A DNA stretch of 64,000 nucleotides, from positions 1 to 64,000 of the forward strand of contig DDTK01000009.1 in assembly GCA_002344065.1 (NCBI GenBank), written 5' to 3'. The position numbers were made by a program, and so were the translations under genes. Shown here in pieces: positions 9,972-18,302 of this stretch. The notes beneath the pieces were generated by a model. It was not told the DNA's origin. It searched no databases and saw only the letters and a program-made list of their open reading frames with translations. This DNA is from Flammeovirgaceae bacterium UBA2366. GTDB taxonomy: Bacteria > Bacteroidota > Bacteroidia > Cytophagales > Cyclobacteriaceae. The stretch's first letter is position 1; each line of letters begins with the position of its first letter.

Positions 9972-10454
9972 TTATTGAGCCATACGTCCTAAGTAAAACT
10001 GTGAATTATTAATCCTCGAATAGATGGCCAAGAGAATAGCATCTATCGTTTTGAGAGTTCCCACTTGTGGGTTATCCCTCCATCCGATTAGGTTCCAATC
10101 ACCGTGTGGCGCACCAGGGGTGTGAGACTGATATGCCTTCCGAGAGCTTGGATTACAGATACAAGGAAATCCATGAAAGAAGGAGTCTGTACTTTTCGGA
10201 TAAGCCTTCTGAACACCACGTTCTCCCGTCACTGGATGTATGAATTCAATGAATAGTGGCCAAGCAGGGTAGTTATCAAAGCGCAGCTCTATCTCATATT
10301 TCTCCTTATCGATGGATGAGGTGATCTCAGCCGTGAAAAGAAGTTTCTCCACATCGACATCTGATAGCGTAATGCCAATGCCCCGAAGAAACTCCTTACA
10401 CGCTGATAGCTCCCGATCGACCTCCAATATGGATATCTTCTGATCGACAATCAT
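9972..10454 (-). CDS. E2-like ubiquitin-conjugating protein (BilB-like)
   Basis: 160 residues. The central part follows the E2/UBC pattern: two beta strands with an aromatic-proline turn (RFDNYPAWPLFIEF, 58-71), then the conserved HPVTG and a Cys-bearing segment GFPCICNPS (95-103). C98 or C100 is the likely thioester cysteine, with H111 and H117 close by. E2 proteins accept a ubiquitin-like protein from E1 and transfer it to a target. It overlaps the ubiquitin-like gene by 4 nt (ATGA) and precedes the JAB gene by 3 nt, so the three are translationally coupled. Similarity is at fold and motif level, so the exact E2 subfamily is unknown. Confidence 0.75.
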   Translation of the reverse strand: MIVDQKISILEVDRELSACKEFLRGIGITLSDVDVEKLLFTAEITSSIDKEKYEIELRFDNYPAWPLFIEFIHPVTGERGVQKAYPKSTDSFFHGFPCICNPSSRKAYQSHTPGAPHGDWNLIGWRDNPQVGTLKTIDAILLAIYSRINNSQFYLGRMAQ

Positions 10455-10726
10455 ACCGCAATGCCCAAGTCAGTAAAGATTAAGACATCACCATCCTTCA
10501 CTCCGTAGCTCACCAGTGGTCTCTCAGGCTTCAAGGGAGTATTCGGCTCCCTTTCAAGTCGAAGTTCATACTGGCCGTTGGGAGCAAATCCGAAGTGCTG
10601 GATTACTGCTTTGATTACTTCCTCCACCTTCGTGGTTTTGGGAAAATCAGTAGCCCACGTTCCCTGGGTGGTTCTGATTTTGACGCTCAGTTTGTCGTCA
10701 GGTTTCTTATCTTCAGGTTTCTGCAT
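10451..10726 (-). CDS. Ubiquitin-like beta-grasp protein (BilA-like)
   Basis: 91 residues: a polar N-terminal tail of about 12 residues, then one beta-grasp domain. The strand KLSVKIRTTQG, a second strand, the helix VEEVIKAVIQHFG, and the closing GVKDGDVLIF strand all fit ubiquitin topology. It is the first gene of the operon with E2, JAB and E1 genes, which fixes its likely role as the conjugated modifier. Unlike ubiquitin, it does not end in Gly-Gly; the tail is TDLGIAV. Either the JAB peptidase trims it (for example after LG) or conjugation uses a non-Gly terminus. Its start faces the sigma-factor gene across a 145-nt intergenic region. Confidence 0.78.
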   Translation of the reverse strand: MQKPEDKKPDDKLSVKIRTTQGTWATDFPKTTKVEEVIKAVIQHFGFAPNGQYELRLEREPNTPLKPERPLVSYGVKDGDVLIFTDLGIAV

Positions 10727-10871
10727 TTCAAAATGGGCAGTTATTGTTGCCCCTCCACACTCTTATACAGATTTTCGTAAATTCGTTGAATTTCACCCTA
10801 TTACGCGGGTTTGACGTTTTTTAGTATACTATAATAGAGGGGGGGGTGTAATCTTATAATTCTTAACGAAA
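10727..10871. promoter_or_regulatory. Divergent promoter region between ubiquitin-like operon and sigma-factor operon
   Basis: This 145-nt gap separates two outward-facing operons. It contains a TA-rich tract (TAGTATACTATAATAG, about 10821-10836) and a run of eight G at about 10838-10845 just before the plus-strand start. No consensus promoter pair was pinned down. The length and layout imply that both operons are controlled here, possibly by the plus-strand sigma factor itself. The G run is a likely slippage-prone site. Confidence 0.5.
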
Positions 10872-11633
10872 ATGATAGCAATAAAAGAAGAAGACGATGA
10901 TCTGATCGAGCTGATAGGCCTCAAGGATGATTTTCCCGATGAGGCCCGGGAAGCTTATGGTAAGCTTTTCCAGTCATGCTGGAAGCCTTTATTTTTCATG
11001 GCGAAGCGCATGTGTGAAGGCAGGAAAAATCCGCAGGAAGATGCCGAAGACTTGGTGATGGATACCTTTAATAAGGTGTATGAAAATGCTGGTTCTTTCA
11101 AAAAACGGAAACTCCAGGACAAGCAACGAAGAAGATACGCTGTCCTAAGCTGGCTGAAGACCATAATGAAAAATGTCTTCTATGATGTGTATCTGGACGA
11201 TGAAATCAAAGTGCGTATCAAGAAGGAAAAGAATGGAGGCAGCGATGATAGTAGTGAACTCATTTTACCAGCAAAGAAAAAAATATTGAAAGATCATTTC
11301 AATGATGAACATGATGATTTCATTGATGAACTGGAACTTGAAGAAAATCAAAAAGGATCAGTTGAACTCAATGGCACGAACCCGGAAGTTGAAAGTCACA
11401 ATGAAAAAGTTGTATATGAACACTTGCAGAAGCTTTCGGAACGGAACGCGGACATAGTACGGACTGTGTACAATTATTATGTGGAGGGCAAAAATACTCC
11501 AACCGAAGTTCTGGATGATCTTGAAAGCCGGTGGGGCACTTCAAGATCAAATATCAGGATGATACTTAAAAACTTCAATGACTCAATTGGGCAGCAGATA
11601 TCTTCAGAAATAAAGCTCAGAGTCACCAAATAA
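10872..11633 (+). CDS. RNA polymerase sigma-70 family (ECF-like) factor
   Basis: 253 residues. Residues 25-85 match sigma region 2 (acidic DAEDLVMDTFNKVYEN core-binding helix). After an unusually long acidic linker (about residues 110-175), the end matches region 4, with an HTH around LESRWGTSRSNIRMILKNF. ECF factors redirect RNA polymerase to specific promoters. The gene heads an operon with a small charged protein and an ImmA/IrrE peptidase and is divergent from the Bil-like operon. A role in switching on the island is therefore plausible but unproven. The linker is longer than in typical ECF proteins of about 180-200 residues, which explains the larger size. Confidence 0.8.
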   Translation: MIAIKEEDDDLIELIGLKDDFPDEAREAYGKLFQSCWKPLFFMAKRMCEGRKNPQEDAEDLVMDTFNKVYENAGSFKKRKLQDKQRRRYAVLSWLKTIMKNVFYDVYLDDEIKVRIKKEKNGGSDDSSELILPAKKKILKDHFNDEHDDFIDELELEENQKGSVELNGTNPEVESHNEKVVYEHLQKLSERNADIVRTVYNYYVEGKNTPTEVLDDLESRWGTSRSNIRMILKNFNDSIGQQISSEIKLRVTK

Positions 11634-11651
11634 TTACTAACTAAACCATTT

Positions 11652-11990
11652 ATGAAAAACGAGCAAGGAAATGCAAATAATCTGGTTGACAAGACTGTTC
11701 ACAAACATTTAAAGTCACTTGGTTATGTCTTTCCTCAGAATAAAGAAGATTTTGAAAAGCTTGAAGAAGAGGTAAGCAACACCAAGATTTCAAAACCTGA
11801 GAGTTTCAAAGACCCTTTGAAATTCCTCGGAAGAAAGCTCAAGAAATATCAGCAGCAAGAGCAGTCATTCGAAGCTTATGAGCAGAACTTAGCTCAGGCA
11901 GCGCGTGAAGGAAATGAGATCAGTGATGACGTGAAGAAACAAATGGAACAGGACAAAAAAATCTCAAAAAATAAGAAGAGTGCTAAGTAA
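11652..11990 (+). CDS. Small charged protein between sigma factor and ImmA/IrrE peptidase
   Basis: 112 residues, very rich in Lys, Glu, Gln and Asn, with helical and coiled-coil-like segments (residues 30-100) and a basic C-terminal tail. No family is recognised. It starts 18 nt after the sigma-factor stop, and its end overlaps the GTG start of the peptidase gene by 11 nt, so translation of the pair is coupled. By analogy with regulator/peptidase pairs such as CapH/CapP, in which an ImmA/IrrE peptidase cleaves a partner, this protein could be an anti-sigma or repressor substrate. That is inference from layout only. Confidence 0.6.
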   Translation: MKNEQGNANNLVDKTVHKHLKSLGYVFPQNKEDFEKLEEEVSNTKISKPESFKDPLKFLGRKLKKYQQQEQSFEAYEQNLAQAAREGNEISDDVKKQMEQDKKISKNKKSAK

Positions 11991-12789
11991 GTTTCGAAAA
12001 AATTATCTGTCTGGATTAGCTGAAGTGGTTGCAGAAGAGTATTGCCCAAATAACCTTGTTGCACCACGATTGATTGCGGATGAGCAATCAATAACGTATT
12101 CATTTGGGAATTATAAGGACGCGTTTGACGGACTTATCGAGCATGATAGCGGTTCATTCCATATTTACATCAACCTCGACAAGGCAAAAAATGAATACTC
12201 TCCCAGAGCACGGTTCACTTTCGCTCATGAACTTGGCCATTACTATATTGACGAGCATCGGAACGCACTGAAAAGTGGAAGGACGCCCTCGCATCCTTCT
12301 CATAATTTCAAATCAAAAAATCCCGTTGAGCTTGAGGCGGACTACTTTGCAGCAAGTTTGCTCATGCCAAAAAGTAGAGTCAAGACTGACTGTTTCAAAC
12401 GTAAGTTTGGGATGGACGTAATTGAAGAAATTCGAATGAAGTACCAAGTAAGTACTACCGCCAGTCTCCTAAGATTTGCCGATATTGGTAATCACCCAAT
12501 AATTGTTGTTTGTTCGCGGATAGGAAAAGTTGAGTGGGCCGTTTGCAGTGATGATTTTCCTTTTAAGGTAGTCAAAGGAATCAAGTCTGACCGGAAGGTA
12601 CCCAGGTACTCAATCGCAAATGAGTACTGGCAGTCGAAGAGGGAGTATAATGAGGTGTCGGAAGTAACAGCCGGTGATTGGTTTGAGAACGTATGGGACG
12701 AAGACTACGATCGCAAATTCTACGAGAAATGCGTCTATTCTGAGAAGTTTGGGTATGGGTTTATTTTGAGTGTATTGTGGGAAGATTAG
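11980..12789 (+). CDS. ImmA/IrrE family metallopeptidase
   Basis: 269 residues. The zinc-peptidase motif HELGH lies at 83-87 within RFTFAHELGHYYIDEH, and the third ligand region ELEADYFAASLLMP follows at about 118-130, exactly as in ImmA/IrrE proteins. These enzymes cleave repressors or anti-sigma factors after DNA damage or phage stress. The start is GTG at 11980, inside the end of the preceding gene; no nearby ATG fits. The C-terminal 120 residues form an extra domain of unknown role. As third gene of the sigma / small protein / peptidase operon, it likely cleaves one of the two upstream products. Confidence 0.85.
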   Translation: MLSKFRKNYLSGLAEVVAEEYCPNNLVAPRLIADEQSITYSFGNYKDAFDGLIEHDSGSFHIYINLDKAKNEYSPRARFTFAHELGHYYIDEHRNALKSGRTPSHPSHNFKSKNPVELEADYFAASLLMPKSRVKTDCFKRKFGMDVIEEIRMKYQVSTTASLLRFADIGNHPIIVVCSRIGKVEWAVCSDDFPFKVVKGIKSDRKVPRYSIANEYWQSKREYNEVSEVTAGDWFENVWDEDYDRKFYEKCVYSEKFGYGFILSVLWED

Positions 12790-12902
12790 TTATTCGGGGT
12801 GGAATGTCAGTTTTGAACTAGGAAATGAGCTGAAAACCATTTGGCATAATTCCCGTTTAATTGGTGGGAAAATCTCTGAGTGTACATGGAAATCATCTAC
12901 AG

Positions 12903-12989
12903 TCAGAGGTGGCTGAGCGGCCTAAAGCGATAGATTGATAATCTGTTAGCCGGTAACACGGCTCGGGGGTTCGAATCCCCTCCTCACCG
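12903..12989 (+). tRNA. Class II (Ser-type) tRNA-like gene with GAU anticodon and imperfect acceptor stem; possible pseudogene
   Basis: A cloverleaf can be drawn. The D arm GGCTGAGCGG...AGC has A14, G18, G19 and A21. The anticodon stem ATAGA/TCTGT encloses loop TTGATAA. The variable arm is long (AGCCG/CGGCT), the T arm is GGGGG-TTCGAAT-CCCCT, and the 3' acceptor strand CCTCACC is followed by discriminator G. The long arm, G73 and CCTCACCG end resemble serine tRNAs, yet the loop reads GAU (Ile). The 5' acceptor strand TCAGAGG pairs at only four of seven positions. It may be a degenerate or recombined tRNA at an integration site. No CCA is encoded. Confidence 0.55.
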
Positions 12990-13000
12990 CTCATTTCTTA

Positions 13001-13054
13001 CATAAGGGCATGCACGGATTTCGTCAATGAGACAAATTAGTGCATGCTCTTATG
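13001..13054. repeat. 15-bp inverted repeat just downstream of the tRNA-like gene
   Basis: CATAAGGGCATGCAC (13001-13015) and GTGCATGCTCTTATG (13040-13054) are inverted copies with one G-T wobble, separated by 24 nt. There is no T run, so this is not a simple intrinsic terminator. Its place 12 nt after a tRNA-like 3' end is typical of recombination or att-flanking structure. It also covers the upstream GTG/ATG codons of the HNH gene, which argues for the later start. Confidence 0.7.
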
Positions 13055-13111
13055 GTTTATTCAAGTTCTAAAGCCAGAACTGTCAATAAAATTTATCAAA
13101 ATTCAGACTTG

Positions 13112-14131
13112 ATGAAACCTGATAAATTAAGACGGCACCTTTTTGAAACCTTTTCGAAAAATTGGCAGATAGTCAGACCTGCTTATGATTTTAAGGAACA
13201 AAGTGAAATCATTGACTGGGACTTCAGGAAAGCAGTCATTTGCCCACTGTGCATGAGGTTCTTTAATACAGCGGCACTGAGCCAAGAGTCTGTCTTGCCG
13301 TTAACATTGGAACATTGTCCACCTGAAGAGCTTGGTGGCAAACCAAAAGTTTTGCTTTGCAAAGAATGTAATAGCAAGACTGGCCATGACGTTGATGTAA
13401 AATTGATGGAATTTTTACATGTTCAGCCATTTAACAACGAAGAAATAAATTCATCCATTGAGAACAAGAACACGGTAATTAAATCTAAAGATGCCGAGGT
13501 GCGAGGGACCACTGTTTTTAAGAGATTGGAAAAGAATAAGTTTTATTTTGATCTCAAAGCAAAGGACGAATATAGAAAAGCGCTATATGACAAAATCCAG
13601 AAAGCAGATGAATTTCAAATCACATATAAAACACATGAAACTCCGTCTGCACATTTAGTACATGTTGCATTACTAAAAATCGCTTACCTGCTAGCCTTCC
13701 ATAAATTTGGTCACTTATTCATTCTAAACAGCAATTACGATTTCGTTAGGAAACAAATCTTAAACCCTGAGCAAAAGATCTTAAAGTCGAAAGGTGTTTC
13801 ACAAAACACATCCCTACCCCTTGGGTTCTACTTAATAAGTCAACCCCTTTTTGCAAAAGGAATTCTCGTTGTATTTGAGTTAACTTATGCTGGGACCAAA
13901 GAAAAATATGCAGTGATACTTAATCATCCGAGTTTGAAAGACATTGCCTTTTATGGCGACCTGTCAAATTACAATGGCAGAACATTTTCATTGGAAAAGG
14001 AAGACTTTAGAGATATTGACTTTTTAACCAGCAAAGAGAATATTGGATTGTATTACAGGGACATAAATAGGGACTATTCATTCAATATACAGAGACTTGG
14101 ATTGGATTTCATCTACAAGAATCTGGATTAG
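13112..14131 (+). CDS. HNH endonuclease-like protein
   Basis: About 339 residues from ATG 13112 (in-frame starts at 13040 and 13052 fall in a hairpin). An HNH-type zinc module lies near residues 45-85: CPLC, then the catalytic-like LTLEHCPPEELGG, then LLCKECNSKTGHD with a second CxxC and the conserved Asn. The rest is unrecognised, with a hydrophobic helix near HVALLKIAYLLAFHKFG. HNH proteins cleave DNA with one metal ion. It stands alone between the tRNA-like gene and the mobilization block, facing the convergent rteC-like gene 136 nt away. It may be a restriction or homing-type nuclease. Confidence 0.7.
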   Translation: MKPDKLRRHLFETFSKNWQIVRPAYDFKEQSEIIDWDFRKAVICPLCMRFFNTAALSQESVLPLTLEHCPPEELGGKPKVLLCKECNSKTGHDVDVKLMEFLHVQPFNNEEINSSIENKNTVIKSKDAEVRGTTVFKRLEKNKFYFDLKAKDEYRKALYDKIQKADEFQITYKTHETPSAHLVHVALLKIAYLLAFHKFGHLFILNSNYDFVRKQILNPEQKILKSKGVSQNTSLPLGFYLISQPLFAKGILVVFELTYAGTKEKYAVILNHPSLKDIAFYGDLSNYNGRTFSLEKEDFRDIDFLTSKENIGLYYRDINRDYSFNIQRLGLDFIYKNLD

Positions 14132-14267
14132 AATTGTTCCTATTCGAGAATCCTTCCGACCACACGTCTCCATCACAAAGGGCATTTGAACTCAGCTTCT
14201 CAAAAATGTTCAGTCATAAATTCTTCTGCCATTGAGATAGGACAGGATTGTGCTCATATAAACTTTC

Positions 14268-15074
14268 TTAGTCCACAGTCAATCTGTGTACAAATCTCTC
14301 TCTAAGCAGATCAATAAACGGTGCCTGACTCCTCTTCCTGATCCGCATATCCTGGAACGTCCGGTAATAATCGCCCAGGCTGATGTTGAACACCTCTTCA
14401 AATGCCGAGGCAATTACTTTGATGTTGGCTGTTCCATTGTTAAAAACATCGCTGCTATGCAATGCATAGATGAGTTCGATCAGGTCCGTCTTTGAGCCCG
14501 TCCAGGTAAGCGTTGACGAGGCATCAGCCGAACGATCGACTTCCAACTTTTTAAGTAACTCAAGAATATGTTTCTTCAGTAGTTCATTTGCCAGGATTTT
14601 CGCCAGTTTGGTGTCGTAGCCCGTGGTAAACTTTTCGTCCCGGTCAATGGATTGATGGGGCTGCCGGTTGCGGGTAAAATAGTGCTGATCGAGGTAGGTG
14701 GTATTGGTCATGCAATACTCGTAGAATTCCAGGTTCTTCTGAACAAACCGTTCCAGTTGCTGCAGCACCTTGTAGTAATTCGCTTGACGGCTCTTGGTAT
14801 CTTTGAAAGAGTCAAACAGTCGGAGCGCAAATACTTTTTTGTAGTAGAAGAACTGGCTCAGGAAGACTGGTTTTATTTCTTTGAAAAATCTGATTTCTTC
14901 CGACTCATCGGTGAACCTATAGTTGCTGGTAAACTGTTTCAGTTCAGCGATGATCTCGCGGATGAAAGTCAGGGCATGGCCTATTTTTAGAATTTCATCC
15001 TGATCTGCATTGAATTCTTCCAGCCGTTCTTTCATGCGGCCTTCCAGTTGCTTTGCGTAGGTGAGTATATCCAT
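14268..15074 (-). CDS. RteC-domain regulatory protein
   Basis: 268 residues, helical throughout, with the RteC layout of an N-terminal coiled region and a C-terminal domain containing LIELIYALHSSDVFNNG and a fold similar to the 391-residue protein at 42.3-43.5 kb. RteC proteins regulate excision and transfer of Bacteroides conjugative and mobilizable elements. It lies 14 nt downstream of the coupling-protein gene and is the last gene of the mobilization operon. No sensor kinase or response regulator partner (RteA/RteB) is in the window. Confidence 0.75.
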   Translation of the reverse strand: MDILTYAKQLEGRMKERLEEFNADQDEILKIGHALTFIREIIAELKQFTSNYRFTDESEEIRFFKEIKPVFLSQFFYYKKVFALRLFDSFKDTKSRQANYYKVLQQLERFVQKNLEFYEYCMTNTTYLDQHYFTRNRQPHQSIDRDEKFTTGYDTKLAKILANELLKKHILELLKKLEVDRSADASSTLTWTGSKTDLIELIYALHSSDVFNNGTANIKVIASAFEEVFNISLGDYYRTFQDMRIRKRSQAPFIDLLRERFVHRLTVD

Positions 15075-15088
15075 AGCCTTGAATGTTT

Positions 15089-17029
15089 TTATGTCTTGAG
15101 TTTGTCTTCTACGATTTGAGCTATCTCCTTTTTGATCCGGAAGTAGTTCTCCTGTATCTCATATGGGGTGATCTTTCGAATGGCGGGAATGGGGTGATAG
15201 TTTTCTTCTTCCTTCCGGATGGCCTCATGGTCATTGAGTATTTCGGCATGAAATACTTTCAGATCGATCTTTTGATCGGGGTCATCAGCCACTGTGCCTA
15301 CAAACTCACCGGAGGAAAGCGTGGCGATTTTTGAAGGTGGAATCGCTGCATCCAATTGGGTAGACCTGCTGATGGAAGTATCGGAAGCATTGATTGAAAT
15401 GCTTTCCCTTTCCTGCACGATCTTACCAAAGCGCTCCGACAGGAGTTTGGCCGTTTCACCGACTACCTGCCCGCTGATCACGTTGCCCACGATGTTCATG
15501 ATCACCTCGGCCTGGTCGCGGCCATAGTCTTTCTTGAGCTGGCTGTAGTCTTGTACCGCCAGGCACGTAGCCACTTTGTTGGCCCGTGCCGTGGCGATTA
15601 ACCCATCAATGCCGTTGAAGTAGATCGTGGGAAATTCATCGAAGATCAGGCTGCACTTCTGTTGGTGCTTCTTGTTGACCAGTTTAATCACCCGCGAGAT
15701 GTAGAGTGAAAGCACTGCGCCATAGATCTGCTGCTTCTGCGGGTTGTTGCCCATGCATACAATCTTGGGTTCTTGGGGATTATTAATGTCAAGTGTGAAG
15801 TCGTTGCCGGAGAGCACATAATAAAGCTGTGGTGAAGACAGTCGCGCCATCCCGATTTTGGCGCTGGCGATCTGGCCTTCCAACTGCTCCATCGCTTCGT
15901 TCCTGAATGCCGACTCAAACGGATTGATTAATACTTCTATCTCCGGTTCTGTTCGCAGTAGTTTGAACAGCTTGGGGTAGTCAAGTTGCATGAGTTCGAT
16001 GACGTGTGGCAGCGTGCAATACTTACCCTCTTCATATTTTCTCAAAAACCAGATGATGGCGGTTACAAAGTTGATGGGAGATTCAACAAAGAAGTCGCCC
16101 TGCTTTTTGATCCAGTCGCGGTTTAGTCCCAGCATGATGGTGCGGGAAGATTCTGTGGCATCCGTGATGTCTTCCATCGTGGCCGGGTCGAGCGGATTGC
16201 ACCGGTGCGACCGCGAGAGGTCTTCAAAATTGATGACGTAAAATTTAGGCAAAACCGGATAGCTTCGCGCATTCCGCAAGAGTGTGTTGTATGCAATCCG
16301 CGACAGGTCATCGTACTTGAAATCGTAAATGAACATGGTGAATGCTTTTTTGATGTGCTGCGTGATGATATGCCGGACCACGAAGTACGACTTACCGGCA
16401 CCGGGTGTACCGATGACGAGCAGCGACCGGAACGGGTTGATCACATTGATCCAACTGGTTCGTCTCTTGCCTCGCAGGTGATAGGCTGCGGGAAGATTGA
16501 TGGAGTACTGGTTTTCCAGCAACCGCTCCTCCTGCGGGAAGGATTCATTCATCCGGTTGAAAATATCCTTTCTGAAATTCACGTTGATCAGGCGCGACAG
16601 CCAGGTGCCACCGGTGAGCATCAACAGGTACCCAAGCGAAGTGAGGCCCACATATAATCCAATCAAGACTGCATACTCCAACGGAGCCAGGAGAATGAAG
16701 TGACAGCAAAAGAAAATGATCAGACCCGATACAATGTAGAACGCTGCTGTCCGTATGTTGATCTTTTCATCTTTCTTGCCCTTCGCCCCGATCAAGGAAA
16801 CGATCAACAATCCGAACGCGATCAACTTGGCATGATAGACACTTTTGAATATCCCGGTGTTCCGCAACCCGTAGATAATCCGGTCAACAAACTCCGATGT
16901 GAGTCCCCAACTTTCAAAAGCGGGGTAGCAAAAGAAATAGAAATGAAATAAGATTACGACTATACTCAACAGCCTGATAAAGTCGATAATCTTCCGCAAC
17001 GCTTGTTCGTTCTCGCCCGTGTTTGCCAT
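15089..17029 (-). CDS. TraG/VirD4-type conjugal coupling protein (MobC-like)
   Basis: 646 residues. The N-terminal 140 residues have about four membrane helices, then a soluble ATPase with Walker A GTPGAGKS (about 207-214) and Walker B LIFDEFPT near 430. The late segment NIVGNVISGQVVGETAKLL is typical of Bacteroides MobC/TraG coupling proteins. Coupling proteins sit in the inner membrane, bind the relaxase-DNA complex and deliver it to a type IV secretion channel. The gene starts 10 nt after the relaxase stop. No type IV secretion genes are in the window, so the element is probably mobilizable in trans. Confidence 0.9.
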   Translation of the reverse strand: MANTGENEQALRKIIDFIRLLSIVVILFHFYFFCYPAFESWGLTSEFVDRIIYGLRNTGIFKSVYHAKLIAFGLLIVSLIGAKGKKDEKINIRTAAFYIVSGLIIFFCCHFILLAPLEYAVLIGLYVGLTSLGYLLMLTGGTWLSRLINVNFRKDIFNRMNESFPQEERLLENQYSINLPAAYHLRGKRRTSWINVINPFRSLLVIGTPGAGKSYFVVRHIITQHIKKAFTMFIYDFKYDDLSRIAYNTLLRNARSYPVLPKFYVINFEDLSRSHRCNPLDPATMEDITDATESSRTIMLGLNRDWIKKQGDFFVESPINFVTAIIWFLRKYEEGKYCTLPHVIELMQLDYPKLFKLLRTEPEIEVLINPFESAFRNEAMEQLEGQIASAKIGMARLSSPQLYYVLSGNDFTLDINNPQEPKIVCMGNNPQKQQIYGAVLSLYISRVIKLVNKKHQQKCSLIFDEFPTIYFNGIDGLIATARANKVATCLAVQDYSQLKKDYGRDQAEVIMNIVGNVISGQVVGETAKLLSERFGKIVQERESISINASDTSISRSTQLDAAIPPSKIATLSSGEFVGTVADDPDQKIDLKVFHAEILNDHEAIRKEEENYHPIPAIRKITPYEIQENYFRIKKEIAQIVEDKLKT

Positions 17030-17039
17030 GATCGGTTAG

Positions 17040-18302
17040 TTATAGTGAACGCCCTTTTCTTTTCCGTTTCTTCCTTCGTTTTTTCATCGCTGCCTCTGGT
17101 GATGTGAAGTCATGGGCCTGTGCAGTGGTCAACTCTTTCAGGAACTGGTTCACACCTGCCTGCGTCAAGACTCCGGCAGGCAAGTGAAGGTCGAGTTCAC
17201 CTGCGTGCATTTCAGCAGCATGCGTATGTGACCGCATACCAGATGCTGGCACATCTGGAGCTTGCGAAAGTTGTTCAAGAATCGCCCTGGCACCGTAAGC
17301 TTTACCCAGGTCGCTGCCGTTGAAGACTACCTTGTTTTGGTTGTCCACGAAGGTGACGCCATATACCCGGCCTTCTTCATTTTCCCGGAACAACACAAAC
17401 ACGCCTTTATCCGCAAGGGCTTTGATGAAGGCCTCTTTCGACAGCCGTCTTCTCAGCGTGTAGTCAATCACGGATTTCAATTTCTCCCGGTAGGGCTTAC
17501 GCAACGCCTCGTTCAGTTTGAACTGCTTTTCCAAATTGGCCAGAATGGGTTTGCCATAAATGGAACTGGCCCGGATGGGCACCCCGATCTTGTTACCCTT
17601 TTCATCGAGCAGACTGTACAGCAACCCCTTCTTGTTGTGCATCTGCGTTCCCTCTGCGCCCCGGTCTGCGACTACATTGAATTGCCTTAGTATTGCATTC
17701 AATTCGGGCAATGAGGTGAATTTATAGGAGCGCGTAACCATCCTAACCACATTGGCGATACTGCGCTTGGTTTCCGATTTGCCATAGATGGCCTTCTCTA
17801 CCTTTACTGGTTCTATCTCCCGCTTTTTGCCCCGTCCTTCCGCGCGAACCAACCCATAAGCCAGCTCTATTTCCTTCCGCGCTTTCTCCGATTGGTTCCT
17901 TCCGATATTGTGAATATCGATCCGCTGACCATTGGCCTTGACGTTGGTTGTAATGATATGGACATGGGGGTGTGCAGCATCGGTATGGCGGTAGACCAGG
18001 TAAGGTTGTTCCCCAAACCCGATCCGGGTCATGTAATCGGAGGCAATATCCTGGAGTTGTTCGTTGGTAAGCTTTTCGCTGACATCAAAGTTCAGGGAGA
18101 TGTGGATAGCATTGGTGCGCACCTTTGGATTCAAAGCGGTGACCTTGCGGAAGCGGTTAAGTTTGTCAGAGAAGGTCAGTCCCTGTGGATCACAACCAAA
18201 CCCACTGGCGGCAATGCATTGCGCTACACCTTCGCCCACCTTGTTCTCGTTGTAGTTGAGCAATCCCCGTATGTTCTTTCCGCTGATCACTTTTGCAACC
18301 AT
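17040..18302 (-). CDS. Relaxase / mobilization nuclease (MobB-like, MOBP type)
   Basis: 420 residues. The relaxase domain fills the first 250: N-terminal KVISGKNIRGLLNYNENK (candidate nucleophile Y17) and the metal-binding triad H106-x-D108-x-x-H111-x-H113-x-H115 (YRHTDAAHPHVHII). Such enzymes nick at oriT and remain attached to the 5' end. The tail is basic (KKRRKKRKRKG), useful for DNA binding. The start overlaps the relaxosome gene by 16 nt, so both are co-translated. The middle of the gene also carries the small palindrome CCTGCCTGC...CCGGCAGGCA (about 17157-17185) that recurs upstream of the operon. Confidence 0.92.
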   Translation of the reverse strand: MVAKVISGKNIRGLLNYNENKVGEGVAQCIAASGFGCDPQGLTFSDKLNRFRKVTALNPKVRTNAIHISLNFDVSEKLTNEQLQDIASDYMTRIGFGEQPYLVYRHTDAAHPHVHIITTNVKANGQRIDIHNIGRNQSEKARKEIELAYGLVRAEGRGKKREIEPVKVEKAIYGKSETKRSIANVVRMVTRSYKFTSLPELNAILRQFNVVADRGAEGTQMHNKKGLLYSLLDEKGNKIGVPIRASSIYGKPILANLEKQFKLNEALRKPYREKLKSVIDYTLRRRLSKEAFIKALADKGVFVLFRENEEGRVYGVTFVDNQNKVVFNGSDLGKAYGARAILEQLSQAPDVPASGMRSHTHAAEMHAGELDLHLPAGVLTQAGVNQFLKELTTAQAHDFTSPEAAMKKRRKKRKRKGRSL

